Positions 12,553 through 23,439 of a stretch of 64,000 nt of DNA are shown here, piece after piece (the stretch's first letter is position 1; every line of letters begins with the position of its first letter). Source of the stretch: Prionace glauca. Its lineage: Eukaryota; Chordata; Chondrichthyes; Carcharhiniformes; Carcharhinidae. The DNA lies in contig CM075760.1 of assembly GCA_037974335.1 (NCBI GenBank), positions 36,961,609 to 37,025,608 of the forward strand. Reading direction: 5' to 3'. The notes beneath the pieces are model-generated. The model was not told where the DNA came from and searched no databases. It saw only the letters and a program-made list of their open reading frames with translations. The position numbers and the translations under genes were made by a program.

Positions 12553-12893
12553 GGCGGCACGGTAGCACAGTGGTTAGCACTGCTGCTTCACAGCTCCAGG
12601 GTCCTGGGTTCGATTCCCGGCTCGGGTCACTGCCTGTGTGGAGTTTGCACATTCTCCTCGTGTCTGCGTGGGTTTTCTCCAGGTGCTCCGGTTTCCTCCC
12701 ACAGTCCAAAGATGTGCAGATTAGGTTCATTGGCTATGCTAAAATTGCCCCTTAGTGTCCTGGGATGTGTAGGTTAGAGGGATTAGCAGGTAAATGTGTA
12801 GGGATATGGGGATAGGGTCTGGGTGGGATTGTGTTCGGTGCAGACTCGATGGGCCGAAGGGCCTGTTTCTGCACTGTAGGGTTCTATGTTTGT
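12553..12893 (+). mobile_element. tRNA-derived SINE, well preserved
   Basis: The tRNA-like head has a recognisable A box (tagcacagtgg, 12,563-12,573) and B box (GGTTCGATTCC, 12,607-12,617). The body runs through 'ctccggtttcctcccacagt' to a tail with the conserved core gggccgaagggcct (12,851-12,864) and ends in 'ggttctatg'. This layout fits the HE1-like SINEs of elasmobranchs. The tail core is shared with the CR1 LINEs of this window, so a CR1-type element probably mobilised it. The head is not a tRNA gene, because the acceptor and anticodon stems cannot be formed properly. Confidence 0.9.
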
Positions 12894-13360
12894 AAATGGT
12901 GGGGCCAGTTCGAGGACCTGAGTGGCCTACGCCTGTGGTTATGTTCCGATGTTACAAGGGCAGTATCAGATGAAAATGGCTCAATCCATGGGAATGTATT
13001 TTGTTGATTTTGGTTAAAAGGAGGGATGTTGCCCAGGGAGCTATTGGAGACCACAGGACCTTTAATGTCCACCTCAGCAAACTTGGCGTTAGGGAAAATG
13101 TTCCTCATTCCATTTGAAATTTAGTTGGGTCTCTGAAGGCTCCCAGGAAGCCAAGATGTAGTTTTAAGTTCAAAGAAAACGTGTGTGTGTGTGTGTGTGT
13201 GAAAGGGAAACAATTTGTGGGGAAGAATGGGAACGACAGAATATGTGTGTATGCGTCTTTGTGTGTTGTCTGATAAATTTCATATAATTTACAAATCAAC
13301 ATCACAATTAAAACCGGCATCCTTCCATTTCCAATAGAAAAGTTAGAATCACAGTAAACA
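12894..13360. other. Non-genic, with a GT run
   Basis: A GT microsatellite lies at 13,181-13,201. 12,894-13,100 resembles the 3' part of an old LINE in places ('ggggccagttcgaggacctg'). No gene. Confidence 0.4.
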
Positions 13361-15385
13361 CATGTCCACGGTCGGCAAGTGGGAGGCTTTCAAGGGAAAA
13401 CTGAAAAGGTTGCAGGAAAGACATGTCCCGGTTAAGAGGAAGGATAGGAAAGGTAGGATTAGAGAGCTGTGGATTGCAGGGGATATTGAGGACTTGGTCA
13501 GGAAGAAGAGGGAGGCATATGTTAGGTCTAAGCAACTGGGAACGGGAAGAGCACTGGAGGAATATAGAGAGAGCAGGAGGGAGCTCAAAAGGGGAGTTAG
13601 AAGGGCGAAAAGGGGGCATAAAATGGCTTTGGCGGATAGGATTAAGGGAAATCCAAAGGCATTTTACTCTTATATCAGGAACAACAGGGTGGGTAGAGGG
13701 AAAATCGGCCCTCTGAGGGACAAAGGAGGGGAACTGTGCATAGAGTCTGAAGGAATGGGGGAGATCCTCAATGAATACTTTACGTCGGTATTCACGAAGG
13801 AGAGGGGCTTGATGTCTTGTACTGTCTTGGAGGGAGCTGTAGACAAGTTGAAGGAAATATCCATTACGAGAGAAGAAGTGTTAGGGTTTTTAGGCAGCAT
13901 AAAAACTGATAAAGCTCCGGGGCCTGATGGCATTTATCCCAGGCTGCTTATGGAGGTGAGAGACGAAATTGCTAGGCCTCTGACGCAAATCTTTGTCTCT
14001 TCTTTGGACACAGGTGAGGTCCCAGAGGACTGGAGGGTAGTTAATGTGGTACCGTTGTTTAAAAAGGGAAGTCGGGATAACCCTGGTAATTATAGGCCAG
14101 TGAGTTTGACATCAGTGGTAGGAAAGTTGTTGGAAAAAAAATCTTAGGGATAGGATGTCTATGCATTTGGAGCATTGCGATCTGATTAGGGATACGCAGC
14201 ATGGCTTTGGTCAGGGGAGGTCTTGCCTCACGAATCTGGTACAATTTTTTGAGGAGGTGACAAAAACGGTTGACGAAGGACAAGCCGTTGATGTCGTCTA
14301 CATGGATTTCAGTAAGGCGTTTGACAAAGTCTCTCATGGTAGGTTGGTTGAAAAGGTTAAGGCTCATGGGATACAGGGAAAAGTATCTGGATGGATTGAA
14401 AACTGGCTAGTTAACAGGAGACAGAGAATAGTAGTGGAAGGGTCCTTTTCTAGCTGGAGGTCTGTCACCAGTGGTGTGCCGCAGGGCTCAGTACTGGGAC
14501 CTCTTCTATTCGTAATATATATAAATGACTTGGAAGAGGGCGTACATGGTGTGATCAGCAAATTTGCAGGTGACACAAAGATGGCAGGATTGGCGGCCAG
14601 TGAGGAGCAGTGTCTGGCAATACAGCAGGATATAGATTGGCTGGTATATTGGGCAGATAAATAGATCGAATTTAATCTTGATAAATGCGAAGTGATGCAT
14701 TTTGGAAGGAATAATGTAGAGGGGAGTTACATGTTAAAGGGTACACCTATTAAGTGTATAGAAATGCAGAGGGAACTGGGAGTGCAAGTTCACAAGTCTT
14801 TGACGGTGGCAACACAGGTGGAGAAGGTTGCGAAGAAAGCTTATGGTATGTTAGCCTTTATAGGGAGGGGTATAGAGTATTAGAGCTGGCGTCTAATGCT
14901 ACACTTGTACAGAACTGGTGGTGGAGGCAGACACGTTGGACTCGTTTAAGGTTTACTTAGATGAGCGAAACAGGGATGGAGGGTTATAGCAGATGGTATT
15001 AAAAAGGGTCAGAGCTTCGGGACGACACTGGAAATGTAGTATTACATGTTCATGTTTTGTCTCTTTTAATCCACATGTGTCGGTCCACCTTGTTGTCAAA
15101 CGAGGGGCATGCACACGGTGGGTTGTGCGTGGGCTGCTCTTGGATGTTTCGAGAGTGGCCTAGTACTTCGTGTCGGTGTGTGTGCTTAATCCTGGACCAG
15201 CAGACGGACAGCACAACAGCTCAGTGACTATCACTTCTAGCTGTGCAGATACATGGATTTGGGCCTGTGTCTGTGGGAGTTTGCACATTCTCCCTGTGGA
15301 TGCGTGGATTTCCTCCGGGCGCTCCGGTTTCCTCCCACACCCCAAAGATGAGCCCTTAGGCTGTTTGGTGTAACAAATTGACCCT
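13361..15385 (+). mobile_element. CR1 LINE copy, 5'-truncated and internally deleted
   Basis: It starts inside ORF2 at the point matching 54,720 of the full-length copy. One frame is open over 13,362-14,147 and continues, after a frameshift in an A run near 14,140, at 14,155-14,664. Visible motifs are DKAPGPDGI, YRPVSLTSVVGK, MDFSKAFDKVSHG, SGVPQGSVLGPLLF and FAGDTKMAG (the second residue of the FADD catalytic box is replaced). An internal deletion near 14,880-14,915 joins the middle of ORF2 to its last codons. The 3'UTR follows from about 15,000 and stops short of the usual tail. Confidence 0.9.
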
Positions 15386-16070
15386 ACACTATTGAGATTG
15401 AGGGGGGATCTAATAGAGGTGTATAAAATAATGAAGGGTATAGACAGAGTAAAGAGTGGCAGGCTTTTACTTAGATTGGAGACAAATATCACGAGAGGCC
15501 ACGGGCTTATGGTGAGGGGGGAGAGGTATAATTTGGATGCTAGAGGGAGGTTTTTCACACAGAGGGTCGTGGGGGTATGGAATGCACTGCCAAGTAAGGT
15601 GGTGGAGGCAGGCACGCTGGACTTGTTTAAAGTTTACTTTGATAGATACATGAGGAAAATCGGGATGGAGTGTCACAGGAGACTGTTTTAAATATGGATC
15701 AGAGCCTCGGGACGTGACTGGAAATCTAATGCTACATGTGTTGATGTTTTTCTCTTTCACTCCACAGGTGTTTCGGTCCACCTCGTTGTCTAACGAGGGG
15801 CATGCACATTCTCCCTGTGGTTGCGTGGGTTTTCTCCGGGTGCTCTGATTTCCTCCCACACCCCAAAGAAGTGTTATTAGGCTGATTGGTGTAACAAATT
15901 GTCTCTAAATTATTCTCCCCTTAATCTGGTTTCCAATGGGGCTACCATAAGCATAGACATGGGTCAAGGGTGGAGGAGGAAAAACACATTGTTAAGATGG
16001 CGGCGCGGGCTCGTTGGGCCGAAGGGCCTGTTTCCTGTGCTGTGTTGTTCTTTGATCTTTGTTCTATTCA
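15386..16070 (+). mobile_element. Second CR1 LINE copy, strongly 5'-truncated
   Basis: It begins in the ORF2 C-terminus (LRGDLIEVYKIMKGIDRV in the frame at 15,392-15,691), reads open to the stop at 15,689, and continues through the whole 3'UTR to the conserved core at 16,016-16,029 and a TTCTTTG-like tail. It lies directly behind the truncated end of the previous copy in the same orientation. Confidence 0.9.
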
Positions 16071-16785
16071 TTTTAGTTTGGTGTCTTTTTTTCATATTTC
16101 ACATTTGTTGATGACTGAGGAGGACAATTTTTGAGAGGTTGATTCAACCCTAAGTGTTGTCCATGAGGCTTTCAGTTGTGTTGTAAATTGTCCTTTTCTG
16201 TGTCATGAATGAGACCGAGAATTTTCTGATGGAGAGCTTAGTTCCCCCAAATGTTGTAGTCTCTGACCTGATGTTAGTGTCGAATGTCTTACTGAGATTC
16301 ACCAATGTATGGGTATGATATGTATATCTCTATACATATCATATCTCTATACATATCTCTATATAGATATACATATCTCTATACATACCATACCCATACA
16401 TTCCCATACCCATAGATGGTGATACCCATCACCCCAACACAAACAAAACACTGCGCTTCAGCTTAATCCCGGTCTTCAAGCAGATGAGTAACAAAATTGT
16501 CATCCTATCAAAGGCCTGTCCCGTAATGTTATGATTGAGATACACCTACAGATGTTGCCGTCTCTTCTATCCGCCTTGTCTTTGGATAGTGTGATGTTTC
16601 TGAATCATGAATCTCCTGTGGAATGGAACCTATCTTCTGGCAGAGAAAAAGAAGGTCATAAATGTTCAGAAAGTTGATATTTATTTTCATCAATTGCCAA
16701 ACATTTACAAAGATGCCCAATTGCGTTCATTAGTTATCATCCATTCATAAACATTGATATGTTGATGTTTTAATTTAAGAGATAT
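16071..16785. other. Non-genic, with an AT-rich inverted-repeat tract
   Basis: 16,310-16,400 is built from alternating 'tatctctatacatatc' and its near complement, so it could fold into hairpins. No exon or recognised element elsewhere in this stretch. Confidence 0.5.
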
Positions 16786-17480
16786 GGACGTTGCTGGCCT
16801 AGTCAGTATTTGTTGCCTATTCCTCACTGCCTTTAGTAAACTGGTGGTAAGCTACCTTCTTGAATTGCTGCAGACCCTGTGGTGTAGATACCCATACGGT
16901 GCTGTTACAGAGGGAGTTCTAGGATCTCGGTCCCGTGACAGTGATGGAAGGATGATACATTTCTACATCAGGTATATGACTGACTTGGAGGGGAATTTAT
17001 AGGTGGTATTCCCTGGTAATTGTTACCCCTGTCCTTGCAGATGGCAACCCACCGTGTGGCTGCCTAAGGAGCCTTGGTGAGGTTCGGAAGTGAAACTTGT
17101 AGATGGTACATAATGATGCTCTGTGTGGTGGAGGGAGTGGGCATTTGCAAATGTTATTCCTGTCAAGCCGGCTGCTTTGGCCTGAATGGGATGAAGATTT
17201 TTGAATGTTGTTTGAGCTGTATTTATTCAAGTAAGTGGAGACAACTCTTTTTGTCTCCTAACATGTGTCGTGCAGCTGGCGCACAGGTTTGGGGAGTTAG
17301 GAGGCGGGTTACTCACAGCAGGCTGAGCTGATATTCCAGCTGGAGCATGTATATACCCAGCTAACATAGCGATTAGACAATGGTAACCTCGAAGATGTTG
17401 ATAGTTGTTGATTCAGTGTTGCAATATCATTGAGTGACAAGGGGCAACGGTCAGATTCCCCCTTTTTGGAGGTGATCATC
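16786..17480 (-). mobile_element. Minus-strand non-LTR element fragment, 3' half
   Basis: Same family as 10.26-11.42 kb. Plus-strand phrases are 'gctggcctagtcagtatttg', 'ggtgtagatacccatacggt', 'gttaggaggcgggttactca' and 'ggtaacctcgaagatgttga'. In better copies the complement encodes the C-terminal part of a reverse transcriptase. Here it is diverged and without open frame. Confidence 0.65.
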
Positions 17481-17594
17481 GCCTGACGCCAATATTACCA
17501 ATAATTCTCCATTCACAAAAATAAATAGGAAAAATTCACAAAAATAAATAAATAAAAATAAATAAATTCTCAAAAATAAATAATAGTTGGAGGC

Positions 17595-18152
17595 ATTACT
17601 ATTTAAAGGGCGAAAAGCTGCAGCATGCTACGGAGCAGAGGGACCAGGGGGTCCTTGTGCATGAGTCGCAAAAACCCAGTCTGCAGGTGCAGCAGGTGGT
17701 CAGGAAGGCAAATGGGATGTTGGCCTTCATAGCGAGGGGGATAGAATATAAAAGAAGGGGGGTCTTGCTGCAATTGTATAGGGTACTGGTGAGGCCACAG
17801 CTGGAGTACTGTGTGCAGTTTTGGTCGCTGCACTTGTGCAAGGATATTTTGGCCTTGGAGGGAGTGCAGAGGAGGTTCACTAGGCTGATACCAGAGATGA
17901 GGGGGTTGGATTATGAAGAGAGGCTGAATAGACTGGGTTTGTACTCATTGGAGTTTAGAAGGATGAGGGGGGATCTTACAGAGACGTATGAGATAATGAA
18001 GGGGATGGGTAGGGGAGAAGTAGAGAGATTCTTCCCGCTCAAAAAGGACAGCAGGACTAGAGGGCACAGCCTCAAGATAAGGAGGGGGCGGCAGTTTAGA
18101 ATGGAGTTGAGGAAGAACTTCTTCACTCAAAGGGTGGTGAATCTCTGGAATT
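17595..18152 (+). mobile_element. CR1 LINE fragment, ORF2 C-terminus
   Basis: One frame is open for 165 codons (17,657-18,154). It reads QQVVRKANGMLAFIARGIEY, LVRPQLEYCVQFWSLH and VQRRFTRLIPEMRGLDYEER: the thumb/C-terminal part of a CR1 ORF2 from a different subfamily than the 52.6 kb copy. It ends abruptly at 'gtggtgaatctctggaatta', before the usual C-terminal codons and 3'UTR. Confidence 0.85.
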
Positions 18153-19690
18153 AAATTGAATTAAATTGAGATTAAATCCGACCATGGCAGCTGGTGGAAT
18201 TTGAATTCAATCAATAAATCTTGATTCATACTGATAGCGACGAGATAACCCTCTGATTCCCCAATGAAGGACATCTGCCATCCCTACTTGGCCTCAGCAA
18301 GGTGTATGTCAAGATGGACCGCCATATATATAACTGGGCAATATCACACCACTCAGCTGGAAAGGAATTAAATACCGGAAATAAATGATGTTCTTTCCAG
18401 GGACCCCCACGTCCCGTGGAAGAATAAAGTGAAATAAAACACCAGCCTACATATTTATGCAGTATAAGACATATCACCTCTCTGAATCAACTCTCACAAT
18501 CTGCCTGTATTTATTTCTATCCATCCATCACAGTGTATTGTTGGGTTGGAGAGATCATCATTGTTACTAACAAGGTGCCAGAGAATCTGGGTAGCTTTTT
18601 TTTCCAATGAAATGGGAAGCATTTATGTAGGTTTACAGCTTTAAAAAATAATAATTAAGTTGCCTCGAGTTGTTGCTGGGCAGATTTGTTTATAAATAGG
18701 CTCTATTGACAATGCTAAGAGTTTGAAATTGGCTTGCAGCCAACTGTTCAGTACTGAGGAAACAGATCTTTGACTTACTCAACAAACACCGTCAGATGCT
18801 TCCTGTAAATATCTTGGGGTAGTTGGCAGCAGGTTGGACTGCTGCCAAATATTGCGTGGGACAGATTAGCGCGAATATGTAAGGATTAAATGGGACTTAT
18901 CCAGTTATACAATAAATGCTTGATTCCCATAATAAAGACAGGTTTTTAAATGGTATTCCTTCCAAGCAAATATTTTAAAGGGCTGCACTGTGATTAAACA
19001 GTATGGGGAACGAGTAAATTGGCCAGATGCTATTTCATTTGTCTATCTTCCAAATAAATGTCCTTGCAACAATTAAAGCCACTTTGTGAGTAACTTCATG
19101 ATCTGCAAGGAAGAGATTTGACCTCTCCACCCCCTCAGTCCAATGAGATCAGTGCAATGGCCCCAAAATGAAAATAATTAAAAGTAAATTAAAATCAAAA
19201 ATTGTCTTGAAAAGCGCAGATACCTGGAATATTCTAAGCGTTCTGCACCTCTTTAAAAAGACAACCTCGCTAATCCCTGATCAGCACTATGTTCTGTTGT
19301 CCAGCACAATCTGATTTCGATTATTTAACAGTCGCTCTCATAGCTGCCAATGAGTGAAGAAACGGCCTGGTTTAGTGGAAGACAAAACATTTATTTTTGT
19401 GATATTGTGCAATATGCCACAAAGTCCTAATATCCTGAGTTCCCACTACCAGTGAATGTTCTACAGCCGGTGGCCAATAAAATGAGCAGCAATGATTTGG
19501 ATGTTGACAAAGAACTTTCCTGATCACAGTGTCCATTCGGATTCTATAAATTCTCTGTCAAAGGTTGATGTCGATGTCATGTTTCCCTGTCAGCTCAATT
19601 AATTATAAGTCCACCAGTTTTCTTTCAGTGTTAATTTTCACAGGGTAAAGGAGCCGTTGGGGAAATCTAACGTGAAATATTGCATCACAT
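18153..19690 (+). repeat. Duplicated block A, upstream flank of the VH relic
   Basis: It aligns by eye along its length with 27,046-28,635, which lies upstream of the intact VH. Shared stretches include 'agatttgtttataaatag', 'gctgccaaatattgcgtggg' versus 'gctgccaaatactgtgtggg', and 'ggtggccaataaaatgagca' versus 'ggtggccaatacagtgagtt'. The first 150 bases are also a common shark dispersed repeat. I see no coding exon in either copy. This is the flank of an old duplication of the Ig cluster start. Confidence 0.8.
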
Positions 19691-19714
19691 GAGGATTGTC
19701 CTTTTTGAATTAAT

Positions 19715-20015
19715 TTGTGGATGGAACGGTGGCATATATGTTAGGGTTTCTGCCTCAAAGCGCCAGGGACCCGGGTTCAACTCCCGGTTTGGGTCTGTCT
19801 GTGTGGAGTCTGCATATTCTCCAATTGCCTGCTCATTTACTCACAATGTTCAAGGATATGCCGCATAGGTTGATCCACGATGATGAATTGTCCAATCATG
19901 TCAAGAGAATTAGCAGGGAATATAAGTGGGGTGATGGGGATAGACTGAGGTGGGAATGTTGTGGGTTTGGGCCTGATAGGCCAAAAGGCCTTCTTCTGCT
20001 CTGTAATGATTCTAT
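19715..20015 (+). mobile_element. tRNA-type SINE, diverged
   Basis: Head with a B-box-like 'gggttcaactcccggt' (near 19,773), body with 'gtgtggagtctgcatattct', tail with 'gcctgataggccaaaaggcc' and 'ctctgtaatgattctatgg'. It has lost about 60 bases of the body relative to the 12.55 kb copy. Confidence 0.8.
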
Positions 20016-20019
20016 GGAC

Positions 20020-20335
20020 ATGGGCACCTTTGGCTGATCAGAATTTATTGCCTACTTCTTGTCCGAGGGCAGTGAGAGCCAATCACATTGCTGTGGTTCT
20101 TGGATCACACATAGGCCAGACCAGGTAAGGACGGCAGATTCCCTTCTCGAAAATACATTAGTGAAGCAGGTAGGTTTTTACACAATCGACAATGATATCA
20201 TGGCCATAAGTGGATTCTTATTTCCAGATGCTTTTTTTTAACTGAATTTAAATCCCACCATCTGTGGTGGTGGGATTCGAGGTCGGGTCCTGAGAACATT
20301 AGTTAAGTTTGTGCATTAATTGCCGAGCGATAACA
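20020..20335 (-). repeat. Common shark dispersed repeat, inverted
   Basis: Phrases such as 'ggatcacacataggccagac', 'aaggacggcagattcccttc' and 'ggtggtgggattcgaggtcg' are the complement of a repeat whose direct form appears at 18.16-18.30 kb. A related inverted copy lies at 43.85-44.13 kb. No open frame. Confidence 0.65.
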
Positions 20336-20654
20336 TGAGGCCATTTCTTCCCTCCTTCTTGTATCCAGTCCCAAATTACAGTGACGGCTACCCACACCTG
20401 AAATAAAATCATCCCAGCAATTAGTTACATAAATCGATAATAATTCTTCAAATGGATTATATTTATGCTGCAATGTGCAAATCAGACTGACGTTTTTACT
20501 CTGATAAGGTAATGTCATCTTACCTCTATTCTCTTGTGAAAGGGGGTGCAGAATTAAGGGACTTGATTTACAATCAAATTGTTTTTTTCTCTATAACAGA
20601 GGCTCAAATATAATTTCACCTTTTGGTCTAGCAGAGACGTTCCAATGGATCTCA
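20336..20654. other. Non-genic stretch upstream of the VH relic
   Basis: A leader exon and promoter of the relic VH would be expected here, but no signal-peptide ATG exon and no TATA element like that at 29,135 can be found. An octamer-like 'gtgcaaat' occurs at about 20,474. Nothing firm. Confidence 0.35.
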
Positions 20655-21470
20655 CTCTTTCTGCCTCAGTGTTAGTTTGTCTGTTGAATATTCCAGTGTC
20701 AGCAATCAATTCACTGGGAATAACCCTCGGTGTTTTTTGATATATTTTATTTGATTTATTATTATCACACACATTAGTACATAGTCTTGCGCACTATACA
20801 GACAGAGCATACCGAGCATAGAGAAGGAAGGGAGAGAGTGAAGAATATTATGTTGCAGTCATAGCTCGGGTCTAGAAAAATATCAATTTAATGCGAGGTA
20901 GATCCATTCAAAACTCTGATTGCAGCTGTAAAGAAATAGTTTCTGAGTCGGTTTGTAGTCTCCTCAGAATTTGTTTTTACCTAGTCCCTGATGGAAAAAG
21001 GTGAGAGAGTGTGTCCGGGGTGAATTGCGTTTTCTTTTCATAGCTTTTGTTTAATGTGTCGAATCGGAGGTTGTGTTGACTCAGCCAGAGGCAGAAACCG
21101 GGCATCCCTGAGGCTCCCTGAGACTGAGCTGTAAAGACAAAATGTTCAATATGGGCAGCAACTGGATGGTCTGGGTCCGACCAGTCCCTGATAGTGTTTA
21201 TAGTCTCTCCTTCAGTATGATAGTCTTGGATCAACCCACAATTCCTCCGCCCCAGAGATTTAGAATCAATTTATTCCACCCAAAGAGACTTAAAACAACG
21301 TGAAGAGAAAATACTGGAGAGTCTCAGGACATCTGGACTCGAAACGTCAGCTGTTCCCTCTCCTTACAAATATTGCCAGGCCTGCTGAGATTTTCCAGCA
21401 TTTTCTCTTTGGGTTTTAATTCCAGAATCCACAGAATTGTTTTTATACTTCAAACAACATCTTCTCTTTG
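20655..21470 (+). pseudogene. VH gene relic, interrupted by repeats
   Basis: Four pieces line up with the intact VH. 20,655-20,752 matches its leader intron ('ctcggtgttttttgatatat' against 'cccggtgtttttgatatatt'). 21,065-21,192 matches codons from [10 protein letters not shown] through FR1, CDR1 and the start of FR2, keeping FR1 Cys and an NWMVWVR-like FR2 start. 21,447-21,470 matches FR3 (TSNNIFSL codons). The pieces are split by about 310 bp of one shark repeat and about 250 bp containing another. FR1 carries an in-frame TGA near 21,108. The leader exon, FR3 end, Cys of FR3 and recombination signal are missing. No D, J or constant exon follows before 29 kb. It cannot be functional. Confidence 0.85.
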
Positions 21471-21474
21471 CAAA

Positions 21475-22144
21475 TAACTATAAACCGAGTATTCCTATCT
21501 TTCCCCTGTCTGTCCTACACAGACTCCAGTTCCATGTGATGAAAATAACCCTTCACCACCACTGAAATATCCGAGAAAGCCACCCAGTTGTATTAAACCT
21601 GCAGTGGAAAGTCACCCATCCGGAGGGCAGGTTTCAGCAAGATGGTTCACAATCACCAATTAATGTTAGCTTTGTCAGTGACGCTCGCATCCAGAGATTC
21701 AATAAAATCAGTGCAAATTGCTGCAGATTCCGGAAATCTAAAACTAAAACAGCAACAGTGCTACTCAGCATCTCAATGGACATCATCAGAGAGAGAGAAC
21801 CAGATTCGTATTTACCATCAATGCCAGGATGTAAAGTCTCTTGATATAATTATGAACAGCAAGTCTGTTCTGTCCAATATCCGACCCAAATCCTCATTTG
21901 TCAAATAAAATCACAAATTTGTTGGCCATTTATTACATCCGGGTTTGTGGGAGTTTGTGGTACGCAACTTACCTGGTTAGTTACAACAAGGGAACAGTGA
22001 CTAAATTCAGCAAAGGTGAAGTTTTAAGAACTTTGGGGCGACATGAGGTCGGGTAAAATGTTCTATACATTCAAGTTCCCCATAATTTGTAATACTTTGG
22101 AATCGCTGAGATTAATGTAAATATAATCACTGCTCTGCCTGATC
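21475..22144. other. Non-genic, possible decayed repeat
   Basis: Parts (21,700-21,830, 'cagattccggaaatctaaaa', 'tctcaatggacatcatcaga') resemble the common 'catctgtggagagagaa' shark repeat. No D, J or C segment belonging to the VH relic is visible. Confidence 0.4.
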
Positions 22145-22605
22145 ATAATAGCATAAAATCATAGTATCCCTACAGTTCAACATGGTCATTCGGTCCAATA
22201 ACTCTGCAGCGGGCTCTCCAGCAGGGCATCCTACCTAGACAAGCTTTCATCCGATCCGGGCAACCACACATATTCACAGGCTAATCCCCCGAACCTCCAC
22301 ATTACTGGACAATAACAGGAAATTTAGCATAGACAATTTACATTGGGCCTGGGAAGGATGCTCTGCCGGATAGCAGACTTGATGAACCGAATGCTCTCCT
22401 TCTGCACTTTTGGGGTTCTATGATTCTACTTTGCACATCATTGGGCGCTAAGGGGCAATTTATCATAGCCAATCCACCTAACCTGCACATCCTGGGACTG
22501 TGGAAGGAAACTGGAGCACTCGGAGGAAACTCACATGGATATGGATAGAATGTGAAAACCACACACAGTCACCCAATGTTAGAATCGAACCCGCTTCCCT
22601 GTCGC
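22145..22605 (-). mobile_element. Minus-strand SINE cluster
   Basis: 22,440-22,605 is an inverted SINE: 'acctgcacatcctgggactg', 'tggaaggaaactggagcact', then the inverted head 'gaatcgaacccgcttccctg' (inverted B box). A second inverted piece lies at 22,150-22,320. Between them a plus-strand tail ('atgaaccgaatgctctcctt', 'gggttctatgattctac') points the other way, so at least two insertions are nested here. Confidence 0.7.
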
Positions 22606-23182
22606 CTGTGAGGGAGCAAAAATAATTGTATCTCTTCGTGATAACCACATTTTTTATTCTTCCCTCTTGTGAGTTGTGATCACTATTTGTGAAGGAATAT
22701 TTCAGACATCAGATCTGTTTTTTTTACTCAACTTGTCTAGTTTAAACAGACTAAATCCTGAATCAGATTAACATTCAGTGGAATATCTGCCTGTTCACAG
22801 ATCCTTTATTAATTCTGACATCAGAACTTTCAGAACTAATTCTGAAATGAAATGTATTATTTTACTTTAATTAAATACAACTGGTGTTATGAATGTTCAA
22901 AAAGTTTCTATTCATTTTGAACCAACTGTTAATATTCTTAAAATACATCGCTATTTTGAGTTGAAACTGATCAATAACTGACGGTTTATCTGTTTTTTCT
23001 GTCATGAACATTTCATTGTAAACAGTGAGTATTTATGTAAATAAATACAAGAATAGTAATTCCAAATTAGATTGTTGAATGACTAAAACACAACAAATAT
23101 TTCCCCACCAACACAGCACAGAAATAGAGAGAACCATGCAAATCAATCAACGGATTCCAGTAATGGTTGTTTTTCAACATTC
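22606..23182. other. Non-genic, AT-rich
   Basis: No exon or recognised repeat. An octamer ATGCAAAT occurs at 23,136-23,143 but has no Ig segment or other promoter elements near it. Confidence 0.4.
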
Positions 23183-23300
23183 TTTATTCATCAGTTATGT
23201 GAGGAAAAATATTATGATGATATCTATGTTCAGAATTAAGAAATAATCCTTCAGATCCGGAAATAAAATGGCAAATGTGTTCATGGAAATTTCCTGTGCT

Positions 23301-23429
23301 TCATCCCTTTCTCTGTCTTTCTCCTGTCTGGTTCTGTGTCTTGTCTCTCCACGATGGTTTATCGTCTTCACTCCACAGCACAAAGTCAATGTCTGCCCAA
23401 TGTGTTCTCTCAGCCACAGGTACAGGTTT
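23301..23429 (-). CDS. Candidate terminal exon of an unrecognised gene
   Basis: On the minus strand an AG acceptor (23,431-23,430) follows a T-rich stretch and opens a 42-codon frame reading KPVPVAERTHWADIDFVLWS, then EDDKPSWRDKTQNQTGERQR and KG, to a TGA at 23,303-23,301. A minus-strand AATAAA lies at 23,188-23,183, about 115 bases further on, where a poly(A) signal would be expected. The peptide is hydrophilic and unlike neighbouring repeats, and I do not recognise it. No upstream partner exon was found, so this may be chance. Other frames are open too (one gives 106 codons at 23,195-23,515), which weakens the case. Confidence 0.18.
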   Translation of the reverse strand, partial: KPVPVAERTHWADIDFVLWSEDDKPSWRDKTQNQTGERQRKG

Positions 23430-23439
23430 CTAAAATAAT

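Noticed and set aside
12553-12640. A possible tRNA gene, because of clear A and B boxes
   Set aside because: The sequence continues into a SINE body and tail, recurs elsewhere in the window, and cannot form a complete cloverleaf.
23136-23143. Octamer ATGCAAAT as an Ig promoter or enhancer element
   Set aside because: No V segment, TATA box or leader lies near it, and an 8-base match is expected by chance in a window of this size.
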